A stretch of 54,390 nucleotides of DNA from UBA5342 sp965662645. GTDB taxonomy: Bacteria > Bacteroidota > Bacteroidia > Bacteroidales > UBA5342. The DNA lies in NCBI GenBank assembly GCA_965662645.1, contig CBFIII010000021.1:1-54390 (forward strand), read 5' to 3'. Below are positions 8,341 to 17,594 of this stretch, one piece after another. The position numbers and the translations under genes are program-made. Under the pieces are notes generated by a model. The model was not told the DNA's origin, made no database searches, and worked only from the letters and a program-made list of their open reading frames with translations. Position 1 is the stretch's first letter, and each line of letters begins with the position of its first letter.

Positions 8341-9528
8341 ATGTTTGATTACACTTGGAGATGGTATGGTCCTAACGATCGCATCACATTAAAACAGATT
8401 AAACAAGCCGGAGCGCGTAGTATTGTTAGTGCATTGCACCACATTCCTAACGGAGAAGTATGGCCTGTAGAAGAAATTAAAAAACGCTGTCAAGAGATTG
8501 AAGCTGTTGGCCTAAAATGGTCAGTAGTAGAAAGTGTACCTGTACACGAGGATATCAAAAAGCAAACAGGCGATTACAAGTTATACATTGAGAATTATAA
8601 GGAGACTTTGCGTAACCTTTCTCAATTTGGCATCCGTACCATCTGTTACAACTTTATGCCAGTATTGGATTGGTCACGTACGCATATCAACTATGAGATG
8701 CCTGATGGTTCCTTGACATTATTGTATAAAATGGCAGATTTTGCGGCTTTTGATTTATACATTCTAAAGCGTCCAGGTGCAGAAGTTGATTATACTGAAG
8801 CCATGCTTGAAAAAGCGAAAGTGGCTTTTGAAGCCATGGAGCAAGACGAGAAAGATAAACTTTCACAAGCTATTATTGCTGGTCTTCCAGGTTCTGAAGA
8901 AAGTTATACTCTTGACGATTTTCAGAAAGTATTGGATACTTACAAAGGGATTGATCGAGCTAAATTACAAAAGCACCTTTTCGATTTTATCGACGAAGTT
9001 ATACCTGTAGCTGAAGAGTGCGGTATGCTGATGGGAATTCATCCTGATGATCCATCATGGAATCTATTAGGTTTGCCTCGTGTAATGAGTTCTACAGAAG
9101 ATGCTTTAGCATTGATTAATCATTTAGATACACCATCAAATGGGGTGACACTTTGTACAGGCTCTTGGGGTACTAACTATAAGAATGATATGGTAGAGAT
9201 GACGAAAGCATTAGCTCATCGTATCAACTTTGTACACCTACGTAACGTACAGCGTGATGAGGATCATAACTTTATGGAACATTATCTATTTCAAGGTGAT
9301 GTTGACATCTTTGGCGTAATGAAAGAGCTGGTATTGACAGAGAATAAGCGCGATTTTTCTGAAAAGTTTGAAGGTCATAAGTTACCTTTACGTCCTGATC
9401 ATGGAAATCAAATGCTTGATGATCTCGGTCGCGATTATTTCCCAGGTTATTCTCTTTATGGTAGAATGAAAGCTTTGGATAAAATCAAAGGATTGGAAGT
9501 AGGTATCAGAGGAATGATGGCTTTATAA
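8341..9528 (+). CDS. uxuA: Mannonate dehydratase
   Basis: This enzyme dehydrates D-mannonate to 2-keto-3-deoxy-D-gluconate (EC 4.2.1.8). The 395-residue length and the opening TWRWYGPND...ALHHIPNGEVW are characteristic of UxuA, a TIM-barrel metal-dependent enzyme. Metal-site regions such as GIHPDDP, CTGSWGTN, VHLRNVQR and LRPDHGNQM are present. It is cytosolic. It sits between the SDR mannonate oxidoreductase, which supplies its substrate, and KDPG aldolase, which consumes its product after phosphorylation. Identity is certain at family level. Confidence 0.97.
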   Translation: MFDYTWRWYGPNDRITLKQIKQAGARSIVSALHHIPNGEVWPVEEIKKRCQEIEAVGLKWSVVESVPVHEDIKKQTGDYKLYIENYKETLRNLSQFGIRTICYNFMPVLDWSRTHINYEMPDGSLTLLYKMADFAAFDLYILKRPGAEVDYTEAMLEKAKVAFEAMEQDEKDKLSQAIIAGLPGSEESYTLDDFQKVLDTYKGIDRAKLQKHLFDFIDEVIPVAEECGMLMGIHPDDPSWNLLGLPRVMSSTEDALALINHLDTPSNGVTLCTGSWGTNYKNDMVEMTKALAHRINFVHLRNVQRDEDHNFMEHYLFQGDVDIFGVMKELVLTENKRDFSEKFEGHKLPLRPDHGNQMLDDLGRDYFPGYSLYGRMKALDKIKGLEVGIRGMMAL

Positions 9529-9545
9529 TGATTGAGAATAGAGTC

Positions 9546-9587
9546 TGTGTAAACGTTTGCACAAATCGTAAAAAAAGAGTTTCTTTG
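9546..9587 (+). promoter_or_regulatory. LacI-type operator overlapping a candidate promoter for eda
   Basis: An 18-bp near-perfect palindrome, TGTGTAAACGTTTGCACA (9546-9563), has the central ACGT typical of LacI-family sites. Its TTTG (9556-9559) is followed after 20 bp by TTTCTTTG (9580-9587), one mismatch from the Bacteroidota -7 consensus TAnnTTTG. A repressor bound here would cover the -33 element, so eda could have its own regulated promoter inside the gene set. Confidence 0.6.
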
Positions 9588-9644
9588 TGCCATAACTTAA
9601 AGGACTTAAGAATAATATTCAATAATATATAAAATAATTTTAAA

Positions 9645-10316
9645 ATGGCAAGGTTTTCAAGAATTGAAGTGGCTCAGTTGATGAAAGAAACAGGTATCAT
9701 TCCTGTATTTTATCATTCTGATGTTGAGGTGTGTAAAGAGGTGGTTAAAGCATGTTATGATGGTGGTATTCGTGTGTTCGAATTTACTAATCGTGGTGAT
9801 TATGCTATCGAAGTCTTTACGGAAATTAATAAATGGGCTGCTAAAGAATGTCCTGAGATGATCATGGGCGTAGGTTCTGTTATCGATGCTCCTACAGCAG
9901 CGTTATATATTGCTATGGGTTCTAACTTTATCGTAGCTCCATTAATTGACGAAGCAACAGCTAAAGTGTGTAACAAGCGTAAAGTAGCTTGGAGTCCTGG
10001 TTGTGGTTCTGTGACTGAAATAGATCGTGCTCACGAGTTAGGTTCTGAAGTTGTTAAAATATTCCCTGGCTCTCCTGTAGGTGGACCTGATTTTGTAAAA
10101 GGAGTTATGGGACCAATGCCTTGGGCTAGCATTATGCCTACTGGTGGCGTTGCTCCTGAAGAAGAAAACTTAAGTAAATGGTTTAATGCTGGTGTGCATT
10201 GTGTGGGTATGGGATCACAATTGTTCCCTAAAAATGTATTGGCAGAGAAAAATTACAAATACATTACTTCTAAATGTGCTGAGGCTTTAGCTATTGTTGT
10301 AAAGTTAAGAAAATAG
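9645..10316 (+). CDS. eda: 2-keto-3-deoxy-6-phosphogluconate (KDPG) aldolase
   Basis: This 223-residue class I aldolase cleaves KDPG to pyruvate and glyceraldehyde-3-phosphate (EC 4.1.2.14, often also 4.1.3.16). The Schiff-base lysine is Lys138 in EVVKIFPGS. The general acid/base glutamate is in the VFEFTNRG motif near residue 44, and the phosphate-binding MPTGGV motif is near 166. It completes the mannonate route. A LacI-type operator and promoter-like sequence lie 58 bp upstream. About 485 bp separate it from the TRAP transporter genes. Confidence 0.95.
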   Translation: MARFSRIEVAQLMKETGIIPVFYHSDVEVCKEVVKACYDGGIRVFEFTNRGDYAIEVFTEINKWAAKECPEMIMGVGSVIDAPTAALYIAMGSNFIVAPLIDEATAKVCNKRKVAWSPGCGSVTEIDRAHELGSEVVKIFPGSPVGGPDFVKGVMGPMPWASIMPTGGVAPEEENLSKWFNAGVHCVGMGSQLFPKNVLAEKNYKYITSKCAEALAIVVKLRK

Positions 10317-10800
10317 AAATTAGTCGTCAGTTTTCAGTACCTTGTGCACTGTTAACTGACGCTAATGTTTTTAGTCCGTTAGTGAGTTCATTTTACAATT
10401 CTATTTATATGTGATTGGAAGTGTTTGAAGTAATAAAAGTCCTTAATTCTTTACTCTCGAAACATTTTAAATTGTTATAGTTGGATTATATTCTATTTCC
10501 TAGTCTATGATTATCATATAATTCTGAAGGTTAGGTTAAGATATTTATTTGCAAAATAGTGTGCCGTAAATAATGTCGTATTGTAATGAAGTGTGCTAAT
10601 GTGTTCTTAAGTATTTAAATCGTCTAAAGTTAACATCTATAACTTTTTTATGCAAGATATGGTCACTCTAATGTTTATCTTTAATCACTAAAGTACGCTT
10701 AAGACACTTGCTGGAAATGCAACAATAAATCCTGCTTATTACTTTAGTAGGTTTTATTTAATTATAACATTTATTTTTTCACACTACTTAGTCTAAGAAA
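10317..10800. other. Intergenic region between eda and the TRAP genes
   Basis: This 484-bp AT-rich stretch has no convincing gene. Near its left end an 8-bp inverted repeat (CGTCAGTT at 10325-10332, AACTGACG at 10354-10361) could form a hairpin but has no strong T tract. Near its right end a weaker stem (CCTGC/GTAGG, 10731-10752) is followed by a T-rich run just before dctP. I found no LacI-type site here, so the transporter may depend on read-through or on its own unrecognised promoter. Confidence 0.5.
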
Positions 10801-11811
10801 ATGATTATTATGAACAGAAAAAGTTTCAAAGTCTTTGTTTTATTTTTAGTTCTCTTACTGTCTTTTGGCTGTAATGAGGCTAATAAACCAAAGCATCTTA
10901 AGTTAGCGCATGGTCTTGATACCAAGACTTCTGTACATAAGGCTATGGTCTTTATGGCAAAACGGTTAAACGAACTATCTGATGGAAAATTGCAGTTGGA
11001 CATTTATCCAAGTGGTCAATTAGGTGGAGAACAGCAATGTGTTGAGTTATTACAAATTGGTAGTTTGGCAATGACAAAGGTATCATCGGCAGTGATGGAA
11101 GGTTTTAATGAAAATTTCAAAGTCTTCGGCTTGCCTTATGTATTTATGAATAAAGAGCATTCATACAATGTACTTGATGGTTCCATTGGTCAAGAATTAC
11201 TGTTAAGTTCAGAAAAATTTAACATCCGTGGCATGTGTTTTTATGATGCAGGTAGTCGTAGTTTTTATACTATTGATAAACCTATTAATACTCCAGAGGA
11301 TCTGAAAGGTATGAAGATACGTGTGATGAAAAGTCCTACGGCAGTAAGTATGATGAAAGAATTTGGAGCTTCTCCAACACCTATTTCTTGGGGTGAGCTA
11401 TATACTGCCTTGCAAAGTGGGGTAGTTGATGGTGCTGAGAATAACCCTCCTAGCTTTTACCTCTCGCACCATTACGAAGTATGTAAGTTTTATACCTTAA
11501 ATGAGCATACTGCTGTTCCTGATGTTGTGATTATGAGTAAACCTATCTGGGACAAACTTTCTAAAAAAGAACAGGGTTGGTTGTCTCAAGCCATTAAAGA
11601 ATCGGTAGTAGTGCAGCGTAAATTGTGGGCGGAATCTGTTGCAGAGAGCTTAGCAGAAGTTGAAAAAGCTGGTGTGACAATTATTCGACCTGATAAAAAT
11701 CTTTTTGCCGAAAAGGTGTCAGGCATCTATGAGCAATACCGTGATAATGATCATTTATGGAAACTGTTGCAAGATATTGCAGCTGTTAATCCTAATAAAC
11801 AAGCAGAATAG
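10801..11811 (+). CDS. dctP: TRAP transporter substrate-binding lipoprotein, DctP family
   Basis: This extracytoplasmic solute receptor of a tripartite ATP-independent periplasmic transporter has 336 residues. It starts with a hydrophobic signal ending in the lipobox LSFGC (Cys24), so it is probably a membrane-anchored lipoprotein rather than a free periplasmic protein. Family motifs include PSGQLGGEQQ, the substrate-carboxylate-binding region around MKIRVMKSPT, and ELYTALQSGVVDGAEN. A second ATG at 10810 would shorten it by three residues and is equally plausible. The gene ends 2 bp before dctQ. Given its place after a complete hexuronate pathway, the ligand is probably a hexuronate; this is inferred. 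Confidence 0.92.
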   Translation: MIIMNRKSFKVFVLFLVLLLSFGCNEANKPKHLKLAHGLDTKTSVHKAMVFMAKRLNELSDGKLQLDIYPSGQLGGEQQCVELLQIGSLAMTKVSSAVMEGFNENFKVFGLPYVFMNKEHSYNVLDGSIGQELLLSSEKFNIRGMCFYDAGSRSFYTIDKPINTPEDLKGMKIRVMKSPTAVSMMKEFGASPTPISWGELYTALQSGVVDGAENNPPSFYLSHHYEVCKFYTLNEHTAVPDVVIMSKPIWDKLSKKEQGWLSQAIKESVVVQRKLWAESVAESLAEVEKAGVTIIRPDKNLFAEKVSGIYEQYRDNDHLWKLLQDIAAVNPNKQAE

Positions 11812-11813
11812 AT

Positions 11814-12275
11814 ATGAGAACTAAAATAGACAATATATTAGCAAAAATCTGCGTCATCTTACTGGGAACGTTAGTCCTCGATGTATTATGGCAGGTGTTT
11901 ACTCGTTTCATTATGAGTTCGCCCAGTGCTTTTACGGATGAAATGGCAGGTTATTTACTCATCTGGGTAGGTATGTTAGGTGCTGCTTATGTTACAGGAC
12001 AACGTGAACATTTAGCCATTGACATATTAATACAGAAGAGTCCAGAGAAACGAAAAAAGAAATTGTTAGCATTTACTTACATTGTAGTTTTTGTATTTGC
12101 TTTATTTGTCTTGCTAATTGGCGGTGGCTGGTTGATGTACACCCGTTTTATGTGGGATGTGAAATCGGCAGCTTTAGGCTTGCCTTTGGGTGTAGTATAT
12201 GCGGTATTGCCTTTGTCTGGTTTATTCATAATGTACTATACTATGGATGATTATATTAAAACAATACGTGGTTAA
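11814..12275 (+). CDS. dctQ: TRAP transporter small permease, DctQ family
   Basis: This 153-residue membrane protein has four predicted hydrophobic helices (about 9-30, 43-60, 85-108 and 122-142), as expected for the small TRAP subunit. The DctQ-type signatures FTDEMAGYLLIWVGMLGAAY and the following REHLAID are clear. It bridges the binding protein and the large permease in the inner membrane. The gene begins 2 bp after dctP and is 27 bp from dctM, so the three are surely one transcription unit. Confidence 0.92.
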   Translation: MRTKIDNILAKICVILLGTLVLDVLWQVFTRFIMSSPSAFTDEMAGYLLIWVGMLGAAYVTGQREHLAIDILIQKSPEKRKKKLLAFTYIVVFVFALFVLLIGGGWLMYTRFMWDVKSAALGLPLGVVYAVLPLSGLFIMYYTMDDYIKTIRG

Positions 12276-12302
12276 TCCCACCAATAAAATAAAGACTTAA
12301 TT

Positions 12303-13601
12303 ATGGAAATTGCTGGAATTTTAGTATTGGTTATTAGTTTCTTGTTTTTACTCGTTATCGGTGTCCCTATTGCTTATAGCATTGGTGTAGCTGGTGTGTT
12401 GACGATGCTAACAAGTATTGATAGTTTACCTGCGTTTACGACGTATGCACAGCGTATGGCTACAGGATTAGATAGTTTTGCATTATTGGCTATCCCGTTT
12501 TTTATCTTGGCGGGTAATATAATGAATAGGGGTGGTATCGCTGTCCGGCTCATTAATTTTGCCCGTGTGATGGTTAGCCGCTTTCCTGGTGGATTAGCTT
12601 TTGTGAATGTAATTGCTAATATGCTTTTTGGTGCCATTTCTGGTTCAGCGGCGGCTTCGGCGTCTGCCATTGGTGGTATTATGAAAGATGAGATGAAAAA
12701 AGAGGGTTATGATGAGAATTTCTCTGCTGCGGTGAATATTTCTTCTGCAACAACGGGATTGTCTATACCTCCAAGTAACATACTTATCGTCTATTCACTT
12801 GCAAGTGGAGGTGCTTCTGTAGCTGCTCTTTTTATGGCGGGTTATATTCCTGGTATTATGACAGGACTAGCTATTATCATTGTGGCTGGTATTTATGCTT
12901 ATCTCAAAGGATATCCTACGGGTACTCGGATTGGTTTTAGTGCTTCTATTATGCGTTTCTTGGATGCTATTCCTAGCCTTTTCCTTTTGGTTATTGTCGT
13001 TGGAGGTATCATTGCAGGTTATTTTACTGCCACTGAAGCTTCGGCTATAGCGGTCCTTTATGCACTTATCCTTTCTTTTATTTATAGAGAAATATCATTT
13101 AAAGATATTCCAAGTATATTACTCTATTCTGTAAAATCGACAGCTGTTGTGATGTTACTTATCGCTACGTGTATTGGTTTATCGTGGATAATGGCTTATG
13201 AGAATATCCCACAGATGGTGAGTGATGCCTTGCTTGGTGTGAGTGATAATCCTTACGTTATTCTATTACTGATCAACTTGATTCTATTAGTCGTTGGTAT
13301 ATTTATGGATATGACGCCAGCAGTCCTAATTTTTACACCTATCTTCTTGCCTATAGTAACAGAACAAATTGGTTTAGATCCTATCCATTTTGGTATCATT
13401 ATGGTGCTTAATTTAAGTGTTGGTCTTTGTACACCACCTGTAGGTTCTGTCCTCTTTATCGGTTGTAGTGTGGCTAAGGTACGAATTGAGAGTGTTATAA
13501 AACCTCTGTTGCCGATGTTTGCCGCTATGATTGTGGTGCTATTATTAGTGACTTACTTCCCTGTATTTAGTATGTGGTTACCTGGTGTATTTGGGTATTA
13601 G
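12303..13601 (+). CDS. dctM: TRAP transporter large permease, DctM family
   Basis: The 432-residue ion-coupled large permease has about 12 hydrophobic helices and DctM motifs such as AIPFFILAGNIM, AISGSAAASASAIG, TTGLSIPPSN and LGLCTPPVGSVLF-type sequence near the C terminus. It drives substrate uptake with a sodium or proton gradient. It closes the rightward gene set and is followed by a strong terminator. TRAP systems are less common than MFS or SusCD systems for sugar acids in Bacteroidota, so this locus may have been assembled or acquired as a unit. Confidence 0.95.
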   Translation: MEIAGILVLVISFLFLLVIGVPIAYSIGVAGVLTMLTSIDSLPAFTTYAQRMATGLDSFALLAIPFFILAGNIMNRGGIAVRLINFARVMVSRFPGGLAFVNVIANMLFGAISGSAAASASAIGGIMKDEMKKEGYDENFSAAVNISSATTGLSIPPSNILIVYSLASGGASVAALFMAGYIPGIMTGLAIIIVAGIYAYLKGYPTGTRIGFSASIMRFLDAIPSLFLLVIVVGGIIAGYFTATEASAIAVLYALILSFIYREISFKDIPSILLYSVKSTAVVMLLIATCIGLSWIMAYENIPQMVSDALLGVSDNPYVILLLINLILLVVGIFMDMTPAVLIFTPIFLPIVTEQIGLDPIHFGIIMVLNLSVGLCTPPVGSVLFIGCSVAKVRIESVIKPLLPMFAAMIVVLLLVTYFPVFSMWLPGVFGY

Positions 13602-13645
13602 ATAAAGAGAAAAGTTTACGTAAAGCGAATTATATATATAAAAAT

Positions 13646-13682
13646 AAAAAAGCTTCAAAACCTGTGTTTTGAAGCTTTTTTT
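13646..13682 (+). terminator. Strong intrinsic terminator after dctM
   Basis: A 14-bp perfect stem (AAAAGCTTCAAAAC / GTTTTGAAGCTTTT) with a 4-base loop is followed by a T tract. It lies about 45 bp after the dctM stop and marks the end of the hexuronate locus. Confidence 0.9.
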
Positions 13683-13889
13683 ATGTCTTTTTTATTGCTT
13701 ACGCAAAATAAGAAATGGTAGTACTTATTGTATCCGTTTCCACAATATCACAAAAATAAAATGCCAATATTGATGTTTTTCCTTCAATAAGTCGAGACCT
13801 ATTTTATTTTAACTAATGTTAATTGTTTAAATCTTTCTTGGTATTAATTGTTTTGTGATTTTTTTCATTCAAATCGTTCGTGAAAATAT

Positions 13890-14190
13890 TCATCGATATT
13901 TTTTTGCAGTGATAAATGCATGATTTCTATGCTTAATAATGTTTACTAGATGATTAATAGTGTCACTTTTGATTTCAAAGAATAGCTTATCGTTGATTTT
14001 GTGTGGTAATGGGTAAGGTCCCAATTTTCTCTTTTTATAGTAAAGAACAAAACCTTTCTTCTGCCATCTGAAAATCTTGATAGACTTATGCGTCTTCTCA
14101 ATAAAACCAAGTTATCGCCACTCAGAACATCCATTTTCTTTGCAGTTTGGACTAAATGATACCCAGAATGAATTCTCTAGCGCATATCAA
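13890..14190 (-). pseudogene. Degenerate IS66-family TnpB remnant
   Basis: Reading the minus strand, one frame gives HLVQTAKKMDVLSGDNLV and then, after a frameshift near 14115, another frame continues as KSIKIFRWQKKGFVLYYKK followed by LGPYPLP. This order matches IS66 TnpB (the Orf2 accessory protein), with its conserved 'LSGD.F.F...R...IK.L.W...GF.L.YK.L..G.F' pattern. The frame ends at TGA 13890-13892 and has no start codon. No intact transposase or terminal inverted repeat is visible, so it is a dead fragment. The family call rests on motif recall and should be checked by profile search. Confidence 0.5.
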
Positions 14191-14243
14191 TAGAATTGCA
14201 AAAAAGATAAAAGGTGTAATGTATCACAAGCCTAAACATTGCT

Positions 14244-17123
14244 CTATTTCTTCACCACACGTTTTACCACAGTTTTATCATCCACGGTTAGTTTTAAGAT
14301 GCAAACTCCGCTTTCTATCGGCACTTCTAGAGCTTCTGATATCGAATGACTTTGCGAAAGCAGTACGCCTTGGAGACTATAAAACTCAACATGAATCTTA
14401 TTATAAGCTCGTAATCCTTTTACATTTACCATTCCTGTAGTGGGATTTGGCTGTAGCCAAATATCTTGAGCACTGATTTCTTTAATACTCTTATTTTGTG
14501 TTGGATTATTAATATGCATCACTGTATCGTCAAATTGCAGTTCACATGTTTTTCGTGAGAAATTTAATATCTTGAATTCGAAACAATAATCACAGACACT
14601 ATCACAAACATCTCCCTCATAATAAGTGTCAAAAGTGACCATTTTAATGGTGTCACCAAAATTATGTACTACAACAGTGTGCTCTGCACAACAGTTTTTT
14701 GTCACCGTACCATAGATGATAAGTGTATCTTCTTCTACACGGTAATTAAGTCCTTTTGCACACTCCTCGTTGCATTTCCCAATGATGTAAGGCTTTTCGT
14801 TTATCTGTAACGAACTTTTCACGGTGATATAACCAACATAGTGTGACATGCAGCCATTCGCATTAGTTACTTCATAATTAATTTCATAAAGACCAGGAAT
14901 CTTAAATTCATATTGCATTATAGAATTAGTAAAGACATGCGCTTTGCCATTATCATAAAAAGACCACTTAGAGCTCAATGAATCATCGGCATCCGATACT
15001 GATTTGTCATAAAACGAAACTAAGAGTGGGGCATAATGCCTTGTGTCATTTACTAAATATTGAAAATTGGCTATGGGAGGTGATGGAATGAAAATCGCTT
15101 TCGTTTTTACAATAGTACTATATACTCCATTATTCCATATAGTTAGACTCACATCATAAGACCCACTCTGAGTAAAATTGTGTTTCACGGTATTGAGTGT
15201 GCTACTTCTCATCAAACATCCATCGCCAAAATCCCATTGTATAGAATCAAAATCCACAATGGGTTCACCATCAAATGAAAATGTAGCATTTAGTTCAGAA
15301 CACGCTAATTTTCCAATTTCTATATTAAAGTCTTTAATAGAAGGCGCAAAACGTAACAAATAACTCTCTTCATCCCAATCAATCAATTGATGATCTATTG
15401 CCATTCCTGCATCAGAAACCACGATGATAGAATTCAAGGATTTGCCTTTGGTGATGTGTAGCGATTGATTGTCGCTGATGGGCAAGATGCTTTCAGGAAT
15501 AGTAATCGTCAAAACTTTATTGGTGCTATTCAAATCCGTTTGATAGCTTAGATTTTGGCGTTCGCGCCAGAAAGTATTAAGCTCTTCGAAATTGAGAAAC
15601 TCGGTTTGGCCTTCGATGCGATGACGCAGCATATCTAAGGCGGCCAATTTATAGTCTTTATCAGGATCTATGGAGAGTATTACTGGGGCGTAGTTTTCGC
15701 TATACTTACCTATGACTTCTTCCCAGATGTCCACCGCTTTGCAGTACTCGTCTTTATTCATAAAATCCACCGCATCGTTGATGTGGACGGGGATTTCTAA
15801 GACATCCACGAGGGCTTCTGTCGAGCTCTGACCTTTTTGCAGGAAATAGGGGAAACCCGTCATCACATCATTGGCATAAAAGCTACTCTCTGTCTTGTAT
15901 TGAGCTATTTGTAGTCCTTCGGGTAAGTATTTATTAAACCTCATACTTCCTGAGCGGTAACTTGTAATGGTTTTAGCGCCATCCTGTTCGAGTATTTCTT
16001 TAGAAACCATAAGCTCGCCCAAAACAGTACCCCTTACAGTAATATTGCCATCGTTGAACGGAGAATAACTTTCTGCACTAATACTTGAAACGCCCAAAGG
16101 AAAGATTTCATTATCATAAAAATCCTTAAACCCACCGACACTATTACTGCCTACCGTGAAACCAGCATCCACTAAGGTGTTAAGTAATTCTTTTCCCTGA
16201 TAATCATTATATAATGGGGCCGAGGCGAAATCGTTGATATACTTGGTGCCGATAAAATAATGGGCGGGGATATGATGCTCCTTTTCATAGTCGATAAAAC
16301 AGTGAGCTTTTTCATAAGACTTCTCCTTGTCCACTTCGTGTGTAATGACTAGTGCCGATTTATAATCCTTAGGCAAAGTGTGTTTCCACACTGTGACGGG
16401 GAAATGATCTTCAATAATACCACGGATGAGTAAGGGTATTATGTCTGCTCCGGGCTCAAAACCATTGTTATAGCTGCGCTGGGCACTGAGGTCGCGGTTG
16501 TTGCGGGGGAAGTAGGTTAGTCTTCGCCAAGGCATACCAAAGAAATAAGCTTTCCCTTTGCCATGACTCTTACAGGTTATTGCTACAGTGCCATCTTCGT
16601 AGTACGCAATTGGAGTAGCCTCAGTAGGGTCTAACTCCCAAACTGCGAATGTCTTTACTCCATCTTTGCTTAATGGTATTTCAAGTTCCAAAGCATCATT
16701 TAACCAACTAGCATCTAAGCCTAAGGCATCTTTATCAAATTTTATTTTTGTATGATAATACTGTTTTTCTGTCTTACTTAATTTACCAAACAACTCACCC
16801 AACTGTGTATCGGAATAATAATCTAAGAATATGATTCCATCATTACTTAATATTTTTGAGAAATTTTCATAATAAGCCTCTTCTGATAATGGGTGATGAT
16901 TATCATTAGACATAAACAACACATCAGATGTCGTGATTATCTGTAAATCATTATCAAATGTTGCTTCAGGAAAATAATGAATTGGATACCCAGCTATTTC
17001 ATTTAGTAGTTGAATGGTTTCATTATTTCTCAAACTAGAGTTTTCACTATATAAAGATATATTTTGAGCAACAAGCAAACTTCCCAAAAGGGAAAAGGAA
17101 AAAAATAGTAAAAATTTTTTCAT
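14244..17123 (-). CDS. T9SS-secreted multidomain protein: GATase-like + polysaccharide-deacetylase-like + PKD
   Basis: The 959-residue protein has a signal peptide (1-19), a GATase/ThuA-like Rossmann domain (about 20-210, GKAYFFGMPWRR near its end), and a CE4/NodB-like domain (about 245-480). The latter contains VITHEVDK, HIPAHYFIG, FTVGSNSVGG and SYRSGSMRFN. Two PKD-type beta domains follow (about 600-775, WDFGDG), then a cysteine-rich segment (about 785-870, KNCC and CDSVCDYCFEF), and a type IX secretion sorting domain (about 880-959, LQPNPTTGMVNV). It should be exported and surface-attached or released. The usual CE4 metal motif HxxxH is replaced by SNSVGG, so deacetylase activity is doubtful. 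It is paralogous to the next gene, whose deacetylase-like core is nearly identical. Confidence 0.8.
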   Translation of the reverse strand: MKKFLLFFSFSLLGSLLVAQNISLYSENSSLRNNETIQLLNEIAGYPIHYFPEATFDNDLQIITTSDVLFMSNDNHHPLSEEAYYENFSKILSNDGIIFLDYYSDTQLGELFGKLSKTEKQYYHTKIKFDKDALGLDASWLNDALELEIPLSKDGVKTFAVWELDPTEATPIAYYEDGTVAITCKSHGKGKAYFFGMPWRRLTYFPRNNRDLSAQRSYNNGFEPGADIIPLLIRGIIEDHFPVTVWKHTLPKDYKSALVITHEVDKEKSYEKAHCFIDYEKEHHIPAHYFIGTKYINDFASAPLYNDYQGKELLNTLVDAGFTVGSNSVGGFKDFYDNEIFPLGVSSISAESYSPFNDGNITVRGTVLGELMVSKEILEQDGAKTITSYRSGSMRFNKYLPEGLQIAQYKTESSFYANDVMTGFPYFLQKGQSSTEALVDVLEIPVHINDAVDFMNKDEYCKAVDIWEEVIGKYSENYAPVILSIDPDKDYKLAALDMLRHRIEGQTEFLNFEELNTFWRERQNLSYQTDLNSTNKVLTITIPESILPISDNQSLHITKGKSLNSIIVVSDAGMAIDHQLIDWDEESYLLRFAPSIKDFNIEIGKLACSELNATFSFDGEPIVDFDSIQWDFGDGCLMRSSTLNTVKHNFTQSGSYDVSLTIWNNGVYSTIVKTKAIFIPSPPIANFQYLVNDTRHYAPLLVSFYDKSVSDADDSLSSKWSFYDNGKAHVFTNSIMQYEFKIPGLYEINYEVTNANGCMSHYVGYITVKSSLQINEKPYIIGKCNEECAKGLNYRVEEDTLIIYGTVTKNCCAEHTVVVHNFGDTIKMVTFDTYYEGDVCDSVCDYCFEFKILNFSRKTCELQFDDTVMHINNPTQNKSIKEISAQDIWLQPNPTTGMVNVKGLRAYNKIHVEFYSLQGVLLSQSHSISEALEVPIESGVCILKLTVDDKTVVKRVVKK

Positions 17124-17440
17124 AGAAACATTTTAATAATTTTGAGTAACTGGAGTAAACAAATAATTACTACATTTAACAATATTCGTATTCGTTGAAT
17201 CTGTATTTAAGTACAATGGCGCTTTCTTATTAGTATGGTTAGTGATATAAATGCCAGCATCCGTTGGTTGTATAGTTCCCGCACTTTCCGGGTTCTACTC
17301 TAATGTCAAGAATTGAACTTGCTCTGCAATTCAAACATTATATCCATTCTTTAAATCATCACTCCGTTTTTTTATTGTGCAATCATTATACTGCTTATGC
17401 TTAAGAGTCGTATGATATCATATATTGTTTTCATAATTTT

Positions 17441-17536
17441 AATCCCACATTGTGGGTTTTATTCTTCGTAGCTTTCTGCGAATAAAAATAGTGTTTCGAA
17501 TTGATACTCCGTCTGCTTGCAGCGGGGTAGTTCATT
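17441..17536. repeat. Dispersed hairpin repeat, copy A
   Basis: This ~96-bp element begins AATCCCACATTGTGGG, contains a TAGCTTTCTGCG hairpin region and ends near GCAGCGGGGTAG. Copy B at 21560-21656 is almost identical, with degenerate copies at 28598, 44131 (inverted) and 45090. It lies in the 471-bp gap between the two paralogous T9SS genes, just past the stop of the second. I see nothing else in that gap. Confidence 0.7.
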
Positions 17537-17594
17537 GTTTTTATTGTTGTTTACTCTGAGTGCGCCTTAGAGTCGCGTTCCGAGTCAAAAAGCT

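Noticed and set aside
13946..14134. 62-residue open frame on the minus strand as an intact gene
   Set aside because: The TnpB-like signal continues in a different frame after 14115, so this frame is only a piece of a frameshifted remnant.
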